Shown here: in pieces, positions 1 through 8,432 of the stretch
Numbering within the stretch: the first letter of the stretch is position 1
Layout of the letters: the number at the start of each line of letters is the position of its first letter
Assembly: GCF_028401415.2 (NCBI RefSeq)
Contig: NZ_CP171821.2
Span: forward strand, 1,054,001 to 1,118,000
DNA length: 64,000 nt
Reading direction: 5' to 3'
Origin: Glaciecola sp028401415
GTDB lineage: Bacteria; Pseudomonadota; Gammaproteobacteria; Enterobacterales; Alteromonadaceae
Notes under the pieces: model-generated
The model's database searches: none
What the model was told of the DNA's origin: nothing
What the model saw: the letters and a program-made list of their open reading frames with translations, nothing else
Made by a program: the position numbers and the translations under genes

Positions 1-3000
1 TTCGGAAACAAGGTTTTTAAGTCACCGTTAATTTGATCAAACGTATGTTTAAATCGAGTACGCGTTTCTTTATCTATTTTTTGCATCGCCGCTTCAAGGG
101 TGTCAAGTGCCTGTGTTAAGTCCGCATTTTGATCGTCCAAATGCTGTTTTCTCACCATTTGTTCTTCAAACTCCTCGACAGCCGCTAAATTAACCGCCCC
201 CAGTCGTGAAACACTTGCGCTAACGCTATTGAGCCTTTCTTGATATCCATCCTCCTCGGCGTCCTCGGGTAAGTGCTCAAGCACTTCCTGCACTTTGAGC
301 TTCATTTCACTTAATTGCTCTACAAAGGACTGCGCTTTCACTTTTGCCGTTTGAGCACTTAGCCGTTCACTCTCGATTTTGCCCTTTATACTATCAATTT
401 TTGTGTTTATCCCCACTTGACCTTTTTCGATGGTCGAAATCTCGTCTTCAATATTTTCTAGGCTATTTTGCTTTTCGCGTTGTTGGTCAGCAAGATGCTC
501 CTTTCGTTCGAGCATTTCACTGAGCTTTTCGCGTTGTTCTTCTGCTGGCAATAAAAGGCTCTGAGCCTCATCTTTGAGCAACATCACTTTATCTTCGTTG
601 TCTTTTACCTTAGCGGCTTTGCCTTTATGTTGCTCTTGTAAAACCTTATAGCTATTTTGTAAGCGCTGATTCAATAATACCTGTTCATGTAGCCGATGCT
701 GCAAGCTTTGCTGCTGCGAGCTGATCGCCTGCAGTTCAATTGCAAACCCCTTCGTACCACTCTCGGCCTCTTGTTTTTGTGCCTCAAGTTCACTGAGTAA
801 GATGCTGCCATCTTCTATTTCTTCGCTTAGTAATTCGAAACTCATTTGCTCTTGCGCTAGGGTTTCACTTTGCTTTTCAATTTCATCTTGCAACCGTACT
901 TTTCGGGATGCTTGACTGTCGCGAACATCCATCGCATTTTTAAGGTCGCGCGCTAACAATCCGTGCTCGTTTTCAAGTTTAGCGAGCCCTTCCTCTAAAC
1001 CTCTCTGTTGGGCCTCTAACGCTTTGAAGTTTTGCTTTGCACTGTCCCGCGCGCTTTGTTTTGATGACAACTGTGAAATCATAGATTCGCATCGCCGCGT
1101 TAATTCCTTGATTTGTGCTTCGCGAGTAATAAAACCACTTTCCGACTTATCTGGGCTGATGTAGGCATCTTGCATTAACATGCCGCCATCTTTAAGCAGA
1201 ATTAAAGCATTCTGGTTCTCATTGAGAAGCGATTGTGCAGCCGCTAAGTTTTCTGACATTTTTAAGGCATTGAAAAAAACAGGCACCGCTGACTCATTAA
1301 TGAAAGCGGATAGACTTCCCTCCTGTTTCTGTTCCGTGAAAGCTAAACTCAGTGCTACTGAAGGCTGATGGTGACCAATTGTCCCTTTCGCCTCACTTTG
1401 CTCAATGCCGCTATCGCCAGCGTCGAATGTTAAGCCATCGGCTGCGCGCATTGTTCGACTGAGACCTTCTAGCAGCCCGCTGAAATCGACGTCCTCAGCC
1501 ACCAATACATCTCCCATTATTGCAATTGCGGTTTCGAGCGCTTTCTCGTAGCCTGCTTTCACGCTAAACGCTTGCCAACTCGGGGTAAGTGATTTGCCTT
1601 GAAGATAAGGAACAAGCGCACTGCCTTCATTACTTTGATTGACTTGCAACTTTAAAAGCGCCTGTCGTTCCGCCTCCAGAGTGATGAGAGCCTTTTCATG
1701 CAGTGCGCAGTCTTGCTCATGGTGCTCTAAGGCTTGCCTGGCGCGCACAGTCTCATCCCTTGCCGTCGTTAGTTTCGCTTTTTCCACCTTAACTTGCTCT
1801 GCCAGAGCTTTTCGCTGCGCCTCCAAGCTTTCGATAGCATCGTCATTGGCGCTGCCCAACTCAGCTAGCTCATTGGTGAGCTCACTAATACGAGCTTCGG
1901 TTCGTTGCTGTAAGCTGAGTGTTTGGTGCAACTGACTATGCTTTTGCTGAACCAACTGTTTTTGTTGGTAATAAGTATCTTCTGCTGCTTTAAGCGCTTT
2001 ACTCAAAGCAGCTTGTTTATCCTGAATGAGCTCATGTTGCTGCTCTACCTCTTCCAGCTGTTCTTGTAAAATTTCCTTTTCTGGCTCACTCGTCATGATT
2101 TGCGCCTCTTGAGCGTCAAGCTCCTCCTCAATTTTGCTCAATGCGCTTTTCGCTTCTTGGCTCTGCACAATTAAATGCTGAATTTCCGCTTCTATCTGAG
2201 CGCCGCGTTTTTTGGCAAACAATTGCGATTGCTCAAGTTTCGTAATGTCATTGCCAAGTTGATAGATGTCTTGCTGATAGTCGCTAATGGCTTGTTTGCA
2301 TATAGACTGGTCATTTTTCAAAGCTTGTAAACCCGACTCGTCACCTTGGCGGCCGGATATTAAGGACTCCAACTCACTTTGATACTGGGCAATCACTTCA
2401 TCAGAGCGCTTAAGCAACTCGCTTTGAGTAAGGTAGCGCATCGTGGCAAGCTGTCCCTTTAATAATCGCTCCTCAGCCTTTAATTCTTTGAAGCGAGTTG
2501 CAGCCGTCGCCTGACGTTTAAGTTTGGACAATTGCTCGCCCAGTTCTTGACGCACATCTTCAAGCCTATCTAAATTGTCTTTAGTATGGCTAATGCGATT
2601 GAGGGTCTCTTTGCGCCGCTCTTTGTATTTTGAAATGCCCGCTGCTTCTTCAATGAAAATCCTGAGTTCTTGGGGTTTTGACTCAATGAGCTTGGAAATC
2701 ATGCCCTGCTCAATAATTGCGTAGCTTCTCGGACCAAGCCCAGTGCCTAAAAACAAGTCGGTAATGTCACGGCGTCGGCACTTTGCGCCATTAAGCATAT
2801 AGCTTGAAATAGCGTCTTTGGTCACAATACGCTTTACCGAAAGCTCGGCGTAGTTGGCGTATTCGCCTGCAATTCGCCCGGAGCTGTTATCAAACACCAA
2901 TTCAACCGAACACTGAGATACGCTCTTACGTGCAGAAGACCCGTTAAAGATAACGTCTGTCATTGCATCGCCGCGCAAATTTTTCGCCGAGCTTTCACCC

Positions 3001-3143
3001 AATACCCAGCGCACGGCGTCTATGACATTTGATTTACCGCAGCCATTTGGCCCAACAACGGCCGTCATATCGCCCGGGAAGGGTATATTGGTTGGGTCAA
3101 CAAATGACTTGAAGCCCGCAAGGCGAATTTTTTTAAGGCGCAT
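1..3143 (-). CDS. smc: Chromosome segregation ATPase SMC (partial, C-terminus beyond left edge)
   Basis: SMC is the ATPase that compacts and separates chromosomes as a long antiparallel coiled-coil dimer. About 1047 residues are visible of the usual 1150-1200. The N-terminal head begins MRLKKIRLAGFKSFVDP and carries the Walker A motif GPNGCGKSN near residue 32. Long Glu/Gln/Leu-rich coiled coils follow, interrupted around residues 510-680 by a hinge-like globular stretch (GSALVPYLQGKSLTP), then by the returning coil. The ABC signature and Walker B motifs lie outside the window. The ATG at 3141-3143 has only a weak ribosome site, but the homology start is unambiguous. It is divergent from cysZ, a common arrangement in marine gammaproteobacteria. 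Identification is firm. Confidence 0.95.
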   Translation of the reverse strand, partial: MRLKKIRLAGFKSFVDPTNIPFPGDMTAVVGPNGCGKSNVIDAVRWVLGESSAKNLRGDAMTDVIFNGSSARKSVSQCSVELVFDNSSGRIAGEYANYAELSVKRIVTKDAISSYMLNGAKCRRRDITDLFLGTGLGPRSYAIIEQGMISKLIESKPQELRIFIEEAAGISKYKERRKETLNRISHTKDNLDRLEDVRQELGEQLSKLKRQATAATRFKELKAEERLLKGQLATMRYLTQSELLKRSDEVIAQYQSELESLISGRQGDESGLQALKNDQSICKQAISDYQQDIYQLGNDITKLEQSQLFAKKRGAQIEAEIQHLIVQSQEAKSALSKIEEELDAQEAQIMTSEPEKEILQEQLEEVEQQHELIQDKQAALSKALKAAEDTYYQQKQLVQQKHSQLHQTLSLQQRTEARISELTNELAELGSANDDAIESLEAQRKALAEQVKVEKAKLTTARDETVRARQALEHHEQDCALHEKALITLEAERQALLKLQVNQSNEGSALVPYLQGKSLTPSWQAFSVKAGYEKALETAIAIMGDVLVAEDVDFSGLLEGLSRTMRAADGLTFDAGDSGIEQSEAKGTIGHHQPSVALSLAFTEQKQEGSLSAFINESAVPVFFNALKMSENLAAAQSLLNENQNALILLKDGGMLMQDAYISPDKSESGFITREAQIKELTRRCESMISQLSSKQSARDSAKQNFKALEAQQRGLEEGLAKLENEHGLLARDLKNAMDVRDSQASRKVRLQDEIEKQSETLAQEQMSFELLSEEIEDGSILLSELEAQKQEAESGTKGFAIELQAISSQQQSLQHRLHEQVLLNQRLQNSYKVLQEQHKGKAAKVKDNEDKVMLLKDEAQSLLLPAEEQREKLSEMLERKEHLADQQREKQNSLENIEDEISTIEKGQVGINTKIDSIKGKIESERLSAQTAKVKAQSFVEQLSEMKLKVQEVLEHLPEDAEEDGYQERLNSVSASVSRLGAVNLAAVEEFEEQMVRKQHLDDQNADLTQALDTLEAAMQKIDKETRTRFKHTFDQINGDLKTLFP

Positions 3144-3312
3144 CTTATTTAATATGCTCGGCTTATTGTTTTGCTCTGGCGATCACCGCTGAGCGCTTTC
3201 TTATTCGAACTTACACAATAATAGAAAAACTTAGTAACAATTGAAAATATCTTTTAGTCCAAGGAAAATGATAGGCTTATCGCTAATGAACTCAAGAGGC
3301 ATCATATATTTC

Positions 3313-4059
3313 ATGGAACAACGCGGTGGCAGCGGCTATTTTTTTCAAGGCTTTGAACTAATACGAACAAAAGGACTTAAACGCTTTGTGCTGGTTCCTT
3401 TAATCATCAACATTCTGCTTTTCTCAACAGCCTTTTATTTCATACTCGACTACATTCAAATTGGCGTGGATTACGTCATTGGGTTTATTCCCGACTTTTT
3501 GGGCTGGTTAAAAGATGCCTTGGTATATTTGCTGTGGCCCATCGCCGTGATTACGGTGCTTCTGGTGTTTGCTCTGATTTTCGGCACGCTGGCGAATTGG
3601 ATCGCTGCCCCCTTCAATGGCTTACTCAGTGAAAAAGTCGAGCGCCATTTACTGAATAAACCTTTAGGTGATGAAGGCCTATTAGACGCTATTAAAGATG
3701 TACCAAGAACCTTAGGTCGAGAACTAGCAAAGTTAGTGTATTTTATTCCGCGCGCACTGGGTTTTTTACTCTTGTTTTTCATTCTACCGGTAATTGGCCA
3801 AGTTCTATGGTTCCTGTTCAATGCATGGATGATGGCAGTACAATACTGTGACTACCCTTTTGACAATCACAAAGTGGGGTTTAAACCCATGCGCGAGCAA
3901 TTGCTTCAACAGCGTGGGAAGTGCTTTGGCTTTGGATTGATGGTAAATATATTTTCCTTGGTACCGATTTTAAACTTTGTGGTGATGCCGGTAGCAATAT
4001 GTGGCGCAACGTCCATGTGGGTTGACCATTTTCGAGCCAACAATGTAAGTTCGAATTAG
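3313..4059 (+). CDS. cysZ: Sulfate transporter CysZ
   Basis: Inner-membrane protein that imports sulfate for cysteine synthesis. The 248-residue product starts MEQRGGSGYFFQGFELI and shows the family pattern of an N-terminal amphipathic stretch, then RRF/KRFVLVPLIINILLF leading into the first membrane segment, with further hydrophobic segments near residues 60-95, 140-170 and 205-235. The length matches the roughly 250 residues usual for the family. The frame stays open upstream to a TTG at 3241, but the ATG at 3313 matches the family N-terminus, so I chose it. It is divergent from smc with about 170 bases between them. No cys regulatory site could be identified by eye. Confidence 0.9.
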   Translation: MEQRGGSGYFFQGFELIRTKGLKRFVLVPLIINILLFSTAFYFILDYIQIGVDYVIGFIPDFLGWLKDALVYLLWPIAVITVLLVFALIFGTLANWIAAPFNGLLSEKVERHLLNKPLGDEGLLDAIKDVPRTLGRELAKLVYFIPRALGFLLLFFILPVIGQVLWFLFNAWMMAVQYCDYPFDNHKVGFKPMREQLLQQRGKCFGFGLMVNIFSLVPILNFVVMPVAICGATSMWVDHFRANNVSSN

Positions 4060-4078
4060 GAATGAAACCTTAACTAAG

Positions 4079-4094
4079 CTGAATCCTGTTTAAG
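4079..4094. repeat. Solitary arm of the 59.4 kb inverted-repeat element
   Basis: The 16 bases CTGAATCCTGTTTAAG are identical to part of the 20-base outer arm of the nested palindrome at 59361-59557. Here only one arm is present, lying between cysZ and the convergent HExxH gene and overlapping that gene's stop codon. It may be a decayed copy of the same repeat family or the 3' part of a shared terminator-like unit. Confidence 0.5.
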
Positions 4095-5067
4095 TACCGT
4101 CTGCAATGGCCTGCCAGTGAGCAATCAAGCTTTGGTTGCCTTTCTTGTTTGCTAAATAGAGCATCTGATGAGCGAAGGCGATTTGGCCATGCTGTCTGGA
4201 AAGCTCAAGCTCCCACATCTGTAAATAATTATCAGGGATGTAAGCAACATCGTGAAATTCCATGAATGTGAGCTTGGCGCTTGGCTTATAACTTTTAATG
4301 CCTAAACTGGCGCAGGTGCTGCTCGATTCGTAGTTACCATTTAGCCCTGAAAGCTTTTCACTGGACAAAATCAAGTTTGGCGAAGCAGAAGAACTTTGAT
4401 GACAAAACTGTCTTGCAAGCGCAGGGTTAAGAGCATATTCATCAACAAAATTGGCAAAATGTGCAAGTTCGTGAATAAATACTGAATAGCTGTCCTGCTC
4501 ATCAAGATACATGACACCGCGCTGCACATAAGCCTTCCCTTGAGCAGCAAAAACGACGAGGTGGGTGAAGTGTGGTGCATTAGTCACTTGCACAAACGAA
4601 TCCAAAGTACAGTTGATCCTTTGTAAATACGCGCCTTGAGATGTTTTGTTATTGCACGAAAGGTCCTCTTCGTGAACCAGTGCTACTTCATTAAGGCAAA
4701 TATCGAGTCCGTTAAAACGTGCATCTGCCTCAAATTGGGATTTAAATTGAGTCGCCTGGTGCAATGAATCTCGACTTGAAGCAACAAATTGTAAGCGCTG
4801 TGCGCAGCCGTATGTGTCTGCCGCAAAAGAAACTTCAAACAATTGCTGGGCAGAAATGGATGCTTGGTGAGCCAGTTGAGTGCGCTCGACAACTGCTTTT
4901 TTGAGCGCGTCAGCCGCCGGTAGCACATCGACTTCTCGAGCGCTTGAGCTAGGTTGCTCTAAATGCGGCTTAAGATCTTCAGTTTGAGTTGAATGAGACC
5001 AAAGATATGCTGCACTCATTAGCAATAGCGTGCATACACAAGCGAAAAGGACTTTTAAAGACATCAA
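4090..5067 (-). CDS. Exported or membrane-anchored protein with HExxH zinc-peptidase motif, function unknown
   Basis: The 325-residue protein begins with one hydrophobic segment (about residues 4-23) that could be a signal peptide or anchor, so most of it should be periplasmic. Around residue 199 it has HELAHFANFVDEY: a HExxH zinc site (His199, Glu200, His203) with an acidic D/E-Y seven residues on. This resembles the HExxH...DEY arrangement of some secreted metallopeptidases, although the spacing is not exactly that of family M64. Several cysteines (88, 124, 138, 153) suggest disulfides. It lies 3 bases behind nlpI on the same strand and is probably co-transcribed. A peptidase role is inferred from the motif only. 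Confidence 0.55.
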   Translation of the reverse strand: MMSLKVLFACVCTLLLMSAAYLWSHSTQTEDLKPHLEQPSSSAREVDVLPAADALKKAVVERTQLAHQASISAQQLFEVSFAADTYGCAQRLQFVASSRDSLHQATQFKSQFEADARFNGLDICLNEVALVHEEDLSCNNKTSQGAYLQRINCTLDSFVQVTNAPHFTHLVVFAAQGKAYVQRGVMYLDEQDSYSVFIHELAHFANFVDEYALNPALARQFCHQSSSASPNLILSSEKLSGLNGNYESSSTCASLGIKSYKPSAKLTFMEFHDVAYIPDNYLQMWELELSRQHGQIAFAHQMLYLANKKGNQSLIAHWQAIADGT

Positions 5068-5070
5068 GAA

Positions 5071-6009
5071 TTAGTTTTGCCGGCGAGCAGCTGCACGAAT
5101 GTTGGCCAGCTCAATTCGGGCATATTTATGCTCTACATACTCATGCACGTTCGTGCTCAAAGAAAGCTTGAAATAGTTTGCCGCCGTAGATGAATTGCCA
5201 TTAGCAGCATGATATTTACCTAAATAAAAATACGCCTCGCACAGTCGATTGTTTAACTGAGCTTGAGATTGCACATCTTCAATCAATGAAGCGATAACTC
5301 TCGCCTCGTCTACTCTGCCTAAATAAAAATCGACCAAGCTGGTAGACCAGGTAGCATCGTCGAGCAGTTCTCGTTTTGCTACTAATTCACTTAAGGCCTT
5401 TTCTGGCTGTAACTGACTGGCGGTAATGTAGTGCCAGAGAACTCTGATAGGGTCGCTATTATCCTGAGCGAGAAATGCGGCGGTGTCTTTGACGGCAAGC
5501 TCACTACGACCACCATAGTAAAGCGCTATTCCTCTATTTAATAGCGCAAAATGGTAGTCAGGATTTATTTCTAAAGTGGAATCAAAAGCCTCATACGCCT
5601 GTAAAAACTGGCGCTGTTGCGTGTGATGCACGCCAACGGAGTTATATGCTTCAGCCATGTCAGGCTTTAAGCGCAGAGCTTCGGTGTAATCCAGCCTCGC
5701 CAAGCTATTTAAACCAATCGAATCATATGCAATGCCGCGTTGAAAGAGTAATTCTGCTCTTTCATCATCCTCCAGAGGTGCTTTGTATAAAATATGCGTA
5801 TAGCGCGCGATCACCATTTGAGAGCGCTGTGAAGTGGGTTCAGGCTCGGCGAGTAGCAAAGAGTTGACTGACGGGCCGCTTGAAGCACTGTGCATATTTA
5901 CACAGCCCGACATAAAAATAACTAACACGAATAAAACAACTCGGCTAGGCACAGCACGTTTTAAAAACTTCGCTAAAATAGAACTAAACACCGATGTCAA
6001 TTTCCTCAT
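5071..6009 (-). CDS. nlpI: TPR lipoprotein NlpI
   Basis: Outer-membrane lipoprotein that in Escherichia coli is an adaptor for peptidoglycan endopeptidases and the Prc protease. The 312-residue product has an N-terminal membrane segment ending in a lipobox (IFMSGC, Cys about residue 36). Tetratricopeptide repeats follow. Hallmark NlpI stretches include DDERAELLFQRGIAYDS, AYEAFDSTLEINPDYHFA and LNRGIALYYGGRSELA, with the C-terminal FYLGKYH. In many gammaproteobacteria nlpI directly follows pnp. Here it lies about 6 kb downstream of pnp on the same strand, separated by an intron and other genes. The start has no strong ribosome site. Confidence 0.92.
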   Translation of the reverse strand: MRKLTSVFSSILAKFLKRAVPSRVVLFVLVIFMSGCVNMHSASSGPSVNSLLLAEPEPTSQRSQMVIARYTHILYKAPLEDDERAELLFQRGIAYDSIGLNSLARLDYTEALRLKPDMAEAYNSVGVHHTQQRQFLQAYEAFDSTLEINPDYHFALLNRGIALYYGGRSELAVKDTAAFLAQDNSDPIRVLWHYITASQLQPEKALSELVAKRELLDDATWSTSLVDFYLGRVDEARVIASLIEDVQSQAQLNNRLCEAYFYLGKYHAANGNSSTAANYFKLSLSTNVHEYVEHKYARIELANIRAAARRQN

Positions 6010-6114
6010 TGGGATTTTTCATAATCAGTTTACTTAAAAATACACCAAAACGATAGTTCCGACGTTGGTATTTGTGTCATGCTTACCAATAACAATTAAT
6101 TGGGGAACACTACA

Positions 6115-6753
6115 ATGAACGTTCAAAACAAGGTATCCGTCAATACTCAGCCATGTTCAAACATACATCAATTGTCACGATGCAGCACTAAGCTGCTAAC
6201 AGGCTTAGTAATCGCCCTTGGCGCTGCGCTTAACGCAAATGCCAATTGCCTGTCAGTCGATGGGATAAAAGCGATCGATGCACAATACGAGCAGTCCATC
6301 GTAAACAACGATATTTCATTTTTTGAGGGCATACTGCATCCTAGTTTTACATGGGTGCACAACCATGCAAACTACATTCAAGACTCCAAAGCAGCCATGC
6401 TAAGGCCTATGCAAGCCCTTGCTCGCGAAGGCAAAGCATCCCACAGCACTAAACGAACACAAGAGTCCGTGCAAGTGCTCATTGCCAATCAAACTGCAGT
6501 TGCCTTTGGGTTTACAATAGTAGAGCGACCCAACTCCGCACAAGACAGCGAAGGCAATAAAATAGGTGAACGATATCACTTTATGCGGACCTATTATGCA
6601 GAAACTGATCATGCAGAAACTGATCATGCAGAAGTGGATCATGCAGAAAAAGATCACGCAGAAACTAAACACGTAGATGAGCGCACCGTCCAGCAAAACG
6701 CTTGCTTTTTGCTATCCAATCACACCATGCGAATACCGCAAGAAGACAAATAG
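6115..6753 (+). CDS. Exported NTF2-like (DUF4440/SnoaL-type) protein with a His/Glu pentapeptide repeat tail
   Basis: A 212-residue protein. The ATG at 6115 follows GGGGAA by about 7 bases, so it is preferred over the in-frame TTG at 6100. A long N-terminus leads into a hydrophobic signal segment (LLTGLVIALGAALNANA). The body (about residues 48-150) looks like the DUF4440/NTF2 fold found in many small periplasmic proteins: AIDAQYEQSIVNND, FFEGILHPSFTWVH, then a strand-rich half ending YHFMRTYY. Near residues 162-186 five copies of a 5-residue unit (AETDH-like) are inserted before the end. It is convergent with the diguanylate cyclase gene, with a gap of 26 bases. The function is unknown. Confidence 0.55.
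   Translation: MNVQNKVSVNTQPCSNIHQLSRCSTKLLTGLVIALGAALNANANCLSVDGIKAIDAQYEQSIVNNDISFFEGILHPSFTWVHNHANYIQDSKAAMLRPMQALAREGKASHSTKRTQESVQVLIANQTAVAFGFTIVERPNSAQDSEGNKIGERYHFMRTYYAETDHAETDHAEVDHAEKDHAETKHVDERTVQQNACFLLSNHTMRIPQEDK
6598..6672 (+). repeat. Five tandem 15-base units inside the NTF2-like gene
   Basis: Units start at 6598, 6613, 6628, 6643 and 6658. The first two are identical (GCAGAAACTGATCAT) and the others diverge slightly. They encode AETDH, AETDH, AEVDH, AEKDH and AETKH, adding acidic and histidine residues with potential to bind metal. The near-identity suggests recent slippage expansion. Confidence 0.9.
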
Positions 6754-6779
6754 AAAAATTAGAGACCTGGGCAATGAAG

Positions 6780-8432
6780 CTAAGACTGTTCTACTCGATT
6801 ACGGCCTAGTTTCTTAGCGCAATAAAGTGCAACATCAGCCTGTTTGATAATTGCCTCAGGTGTATACGAATCAGATTCATGAGCGGGTAAAGTGGATGTG
6901 CCAATGCTGATGGTGACTGCACTTGCAACGCCGCTCTTCTCGTGCTTAATACCAAGCGCTTCTATGGCATCTTTTAATTGATTGGCCACTTTCGCTGCGC
7001 CTGCTTTTTCCGTATCCGGCAGCACCACTACGAACTCTTCACCACCATATCTTGCCACTAAATCTACATCTCTGTGCAAGCGCTCATTGATGGTGGTTGC
7101 AATAATTTTTAATACAGCATCCCCTTTTTGATGACCATAAAAGTCGTTAAAAGGTTTAAAATAATCAACGTCAATCAGTAAGAGCGAGAGACACTGCTGA
7201 AATCGTTTCGCTTGAGAAAACTGTTTCGCCCACTCGCTGTCGAATGCGCGTCGATTGGCTACTCCCGTTAGACCATCGAGCAAGGCAAGTTTGGCGAGTT
7301 CTTTTTGCTGTATTTCAATTTTATTAGCGAACTGCTCAAATGTCTCAGCGATTTCAGTGATTTCGTCATTGCCACTTATTGCGCTGCGAGCATGGCTAAA
7401 GTCTAGATTACCTTTAACCAGATTGTCTAGCGTAGTAAGCCTGTCTATAACCCGCACTTTAAGATGCCAGGTAATGATAATGAGAATAACAAGTGCTACG
7501 GATAATGATATCGTAATCACTTGAATTTGTTCGCCTATCATGCGGTTCTTTCGACTCGACTCTTCTACTACGGCCTGACTGATCAATGCAGCTTGAAACT
7601 GAACTGAGCGAGCAAAATCCGCAACGAGGTTTGCAGTAAAGTTTCCTCTTCCCACCGCGCGCCCCTCAATTTTCAATTGTTCCATGCGCAAATCAATCAC
7701 ACCCCTTTGAGACAAGACCAAGTCAGCAAATTCATCGTATAGTTGTCTTATAGTCTGTTGTAGCTCGAGTCCAGGAAAGTCATTAGGCGGCAATAGCTTA
7801 TTTACCGAAGCTTGAATGTTATCTTTTAATTGACGAATCTCGTTTAGCCGATTCAAAGCCAGTGCCTGCGTCGTCAAGGTAAACAAATCGGCATATTGCT
7901 CCGCCCACCTGCGATTCAGTAACTCATCCGACTCTGTCGGATGCAAACTAGCAAAGCTAGAAAGCAGCCGGTACACCTTACCTTCCGCAATATTGAGCGA
8001 GTCAACAATTAACAGGCGCTTCTCCACTAAAGCTTGTAACTCAAGCAGCTCCTCTGAAATGGCATCAAACTCGGTGATAGTTATTGGATCTGAGCTCACT
8101 TCATTGAATAAAGTGCTTATTTGTTCAACTTTTGCTTGTGTATTGCTTCTCGCTAATCTCAATGATGGCGGCGTTCTCGCGTTCGAGAGCTGTTCTGTGT
8201 ACTGCCTAAGCTCATTCGCAGTATTGGCTATTTGATCAAACTTTAGGATGCGAGGAATTGACTTGTCTGCAAGCTCTTTGATAACAGAGTTGGTCTCAAG
8301 TAAGCGATAAAAGGTGAATACGCTCACCGCACTAAACACCATCAACAAGGCGCCCAATGAGAGCGTGAATACAAGCCTTAATGACCGTCTGTTCTGCTTT
8401 TTATCGTGCAAGAGGACATCGGCTTCACTCAT
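6780..8432 (-). CDS. Membrane diguanylate cyclase with periplasmic sensor and HAMP-like linker
   Basis: Makes the second messenger c-di-GMP from two GTP. The 550-residue protein has a membrane segment at about 18-43, a long helical periplasmic region, a second membrane segment at about 306-325, a HAMP-like linker and a C-terminal GGDEF domain. The active-site motif is GGEEF (residue 463 onward). The upstream RDVD sits five residues before it, matching the RxxD inhibitory site, so catalysis with product inhibition is expected. Its start overlaps the stop of the upstream nucleotidase-like gene by 8 bases, implying translational coupling. A functional link to that periplasmic protein is inference. 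Confidence 0.9.
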   Translation of the reverse strand: MSEADVLLHDKKQNRRSLRLVFTLSLGALLMVFSAVSVFTFYRLLETNSVIKELADKSIPRILKFDQIANTANELRQYTEQLSNARTPPSLRLARSNTQAKVEQISTLFNEVSSDPITITEFDAISEELLELQALVEKRLLIVDSLNIAEGKVYRLLSSFASLHPTESDELLNRRWAEQYADLFTLTTQALALNRLNEIRQLKDNIQASVNKLLPPNDFPGLELQQTIRQLYDEFADLVLSQRGVIDLRMEQLKIEGRAVGRGNFTANLVADFARSVQFQAALISQAVVEESSRKNRMIGEQIQVITISLSVALVILIIITWHLKVRVIDRLTTLDNLVKGNLDFSHARSAISGNDEITEIAETFEQFANKIEIQQKELAKLALLDGLTGVANRRAFDSEWAKQFSQAKRFQQCLSLLLIDVDYFKPFNDFYGHQKGDAVLKIIATTINERLHRDVDLVARYGGEEFVVVLPDTEKAGAAKVANQLKDAIEALGIKHEKSGVASAVTISIGTSTLPAHESDSYTPEAIIKQADVALYCAKKLGRNRVEQS

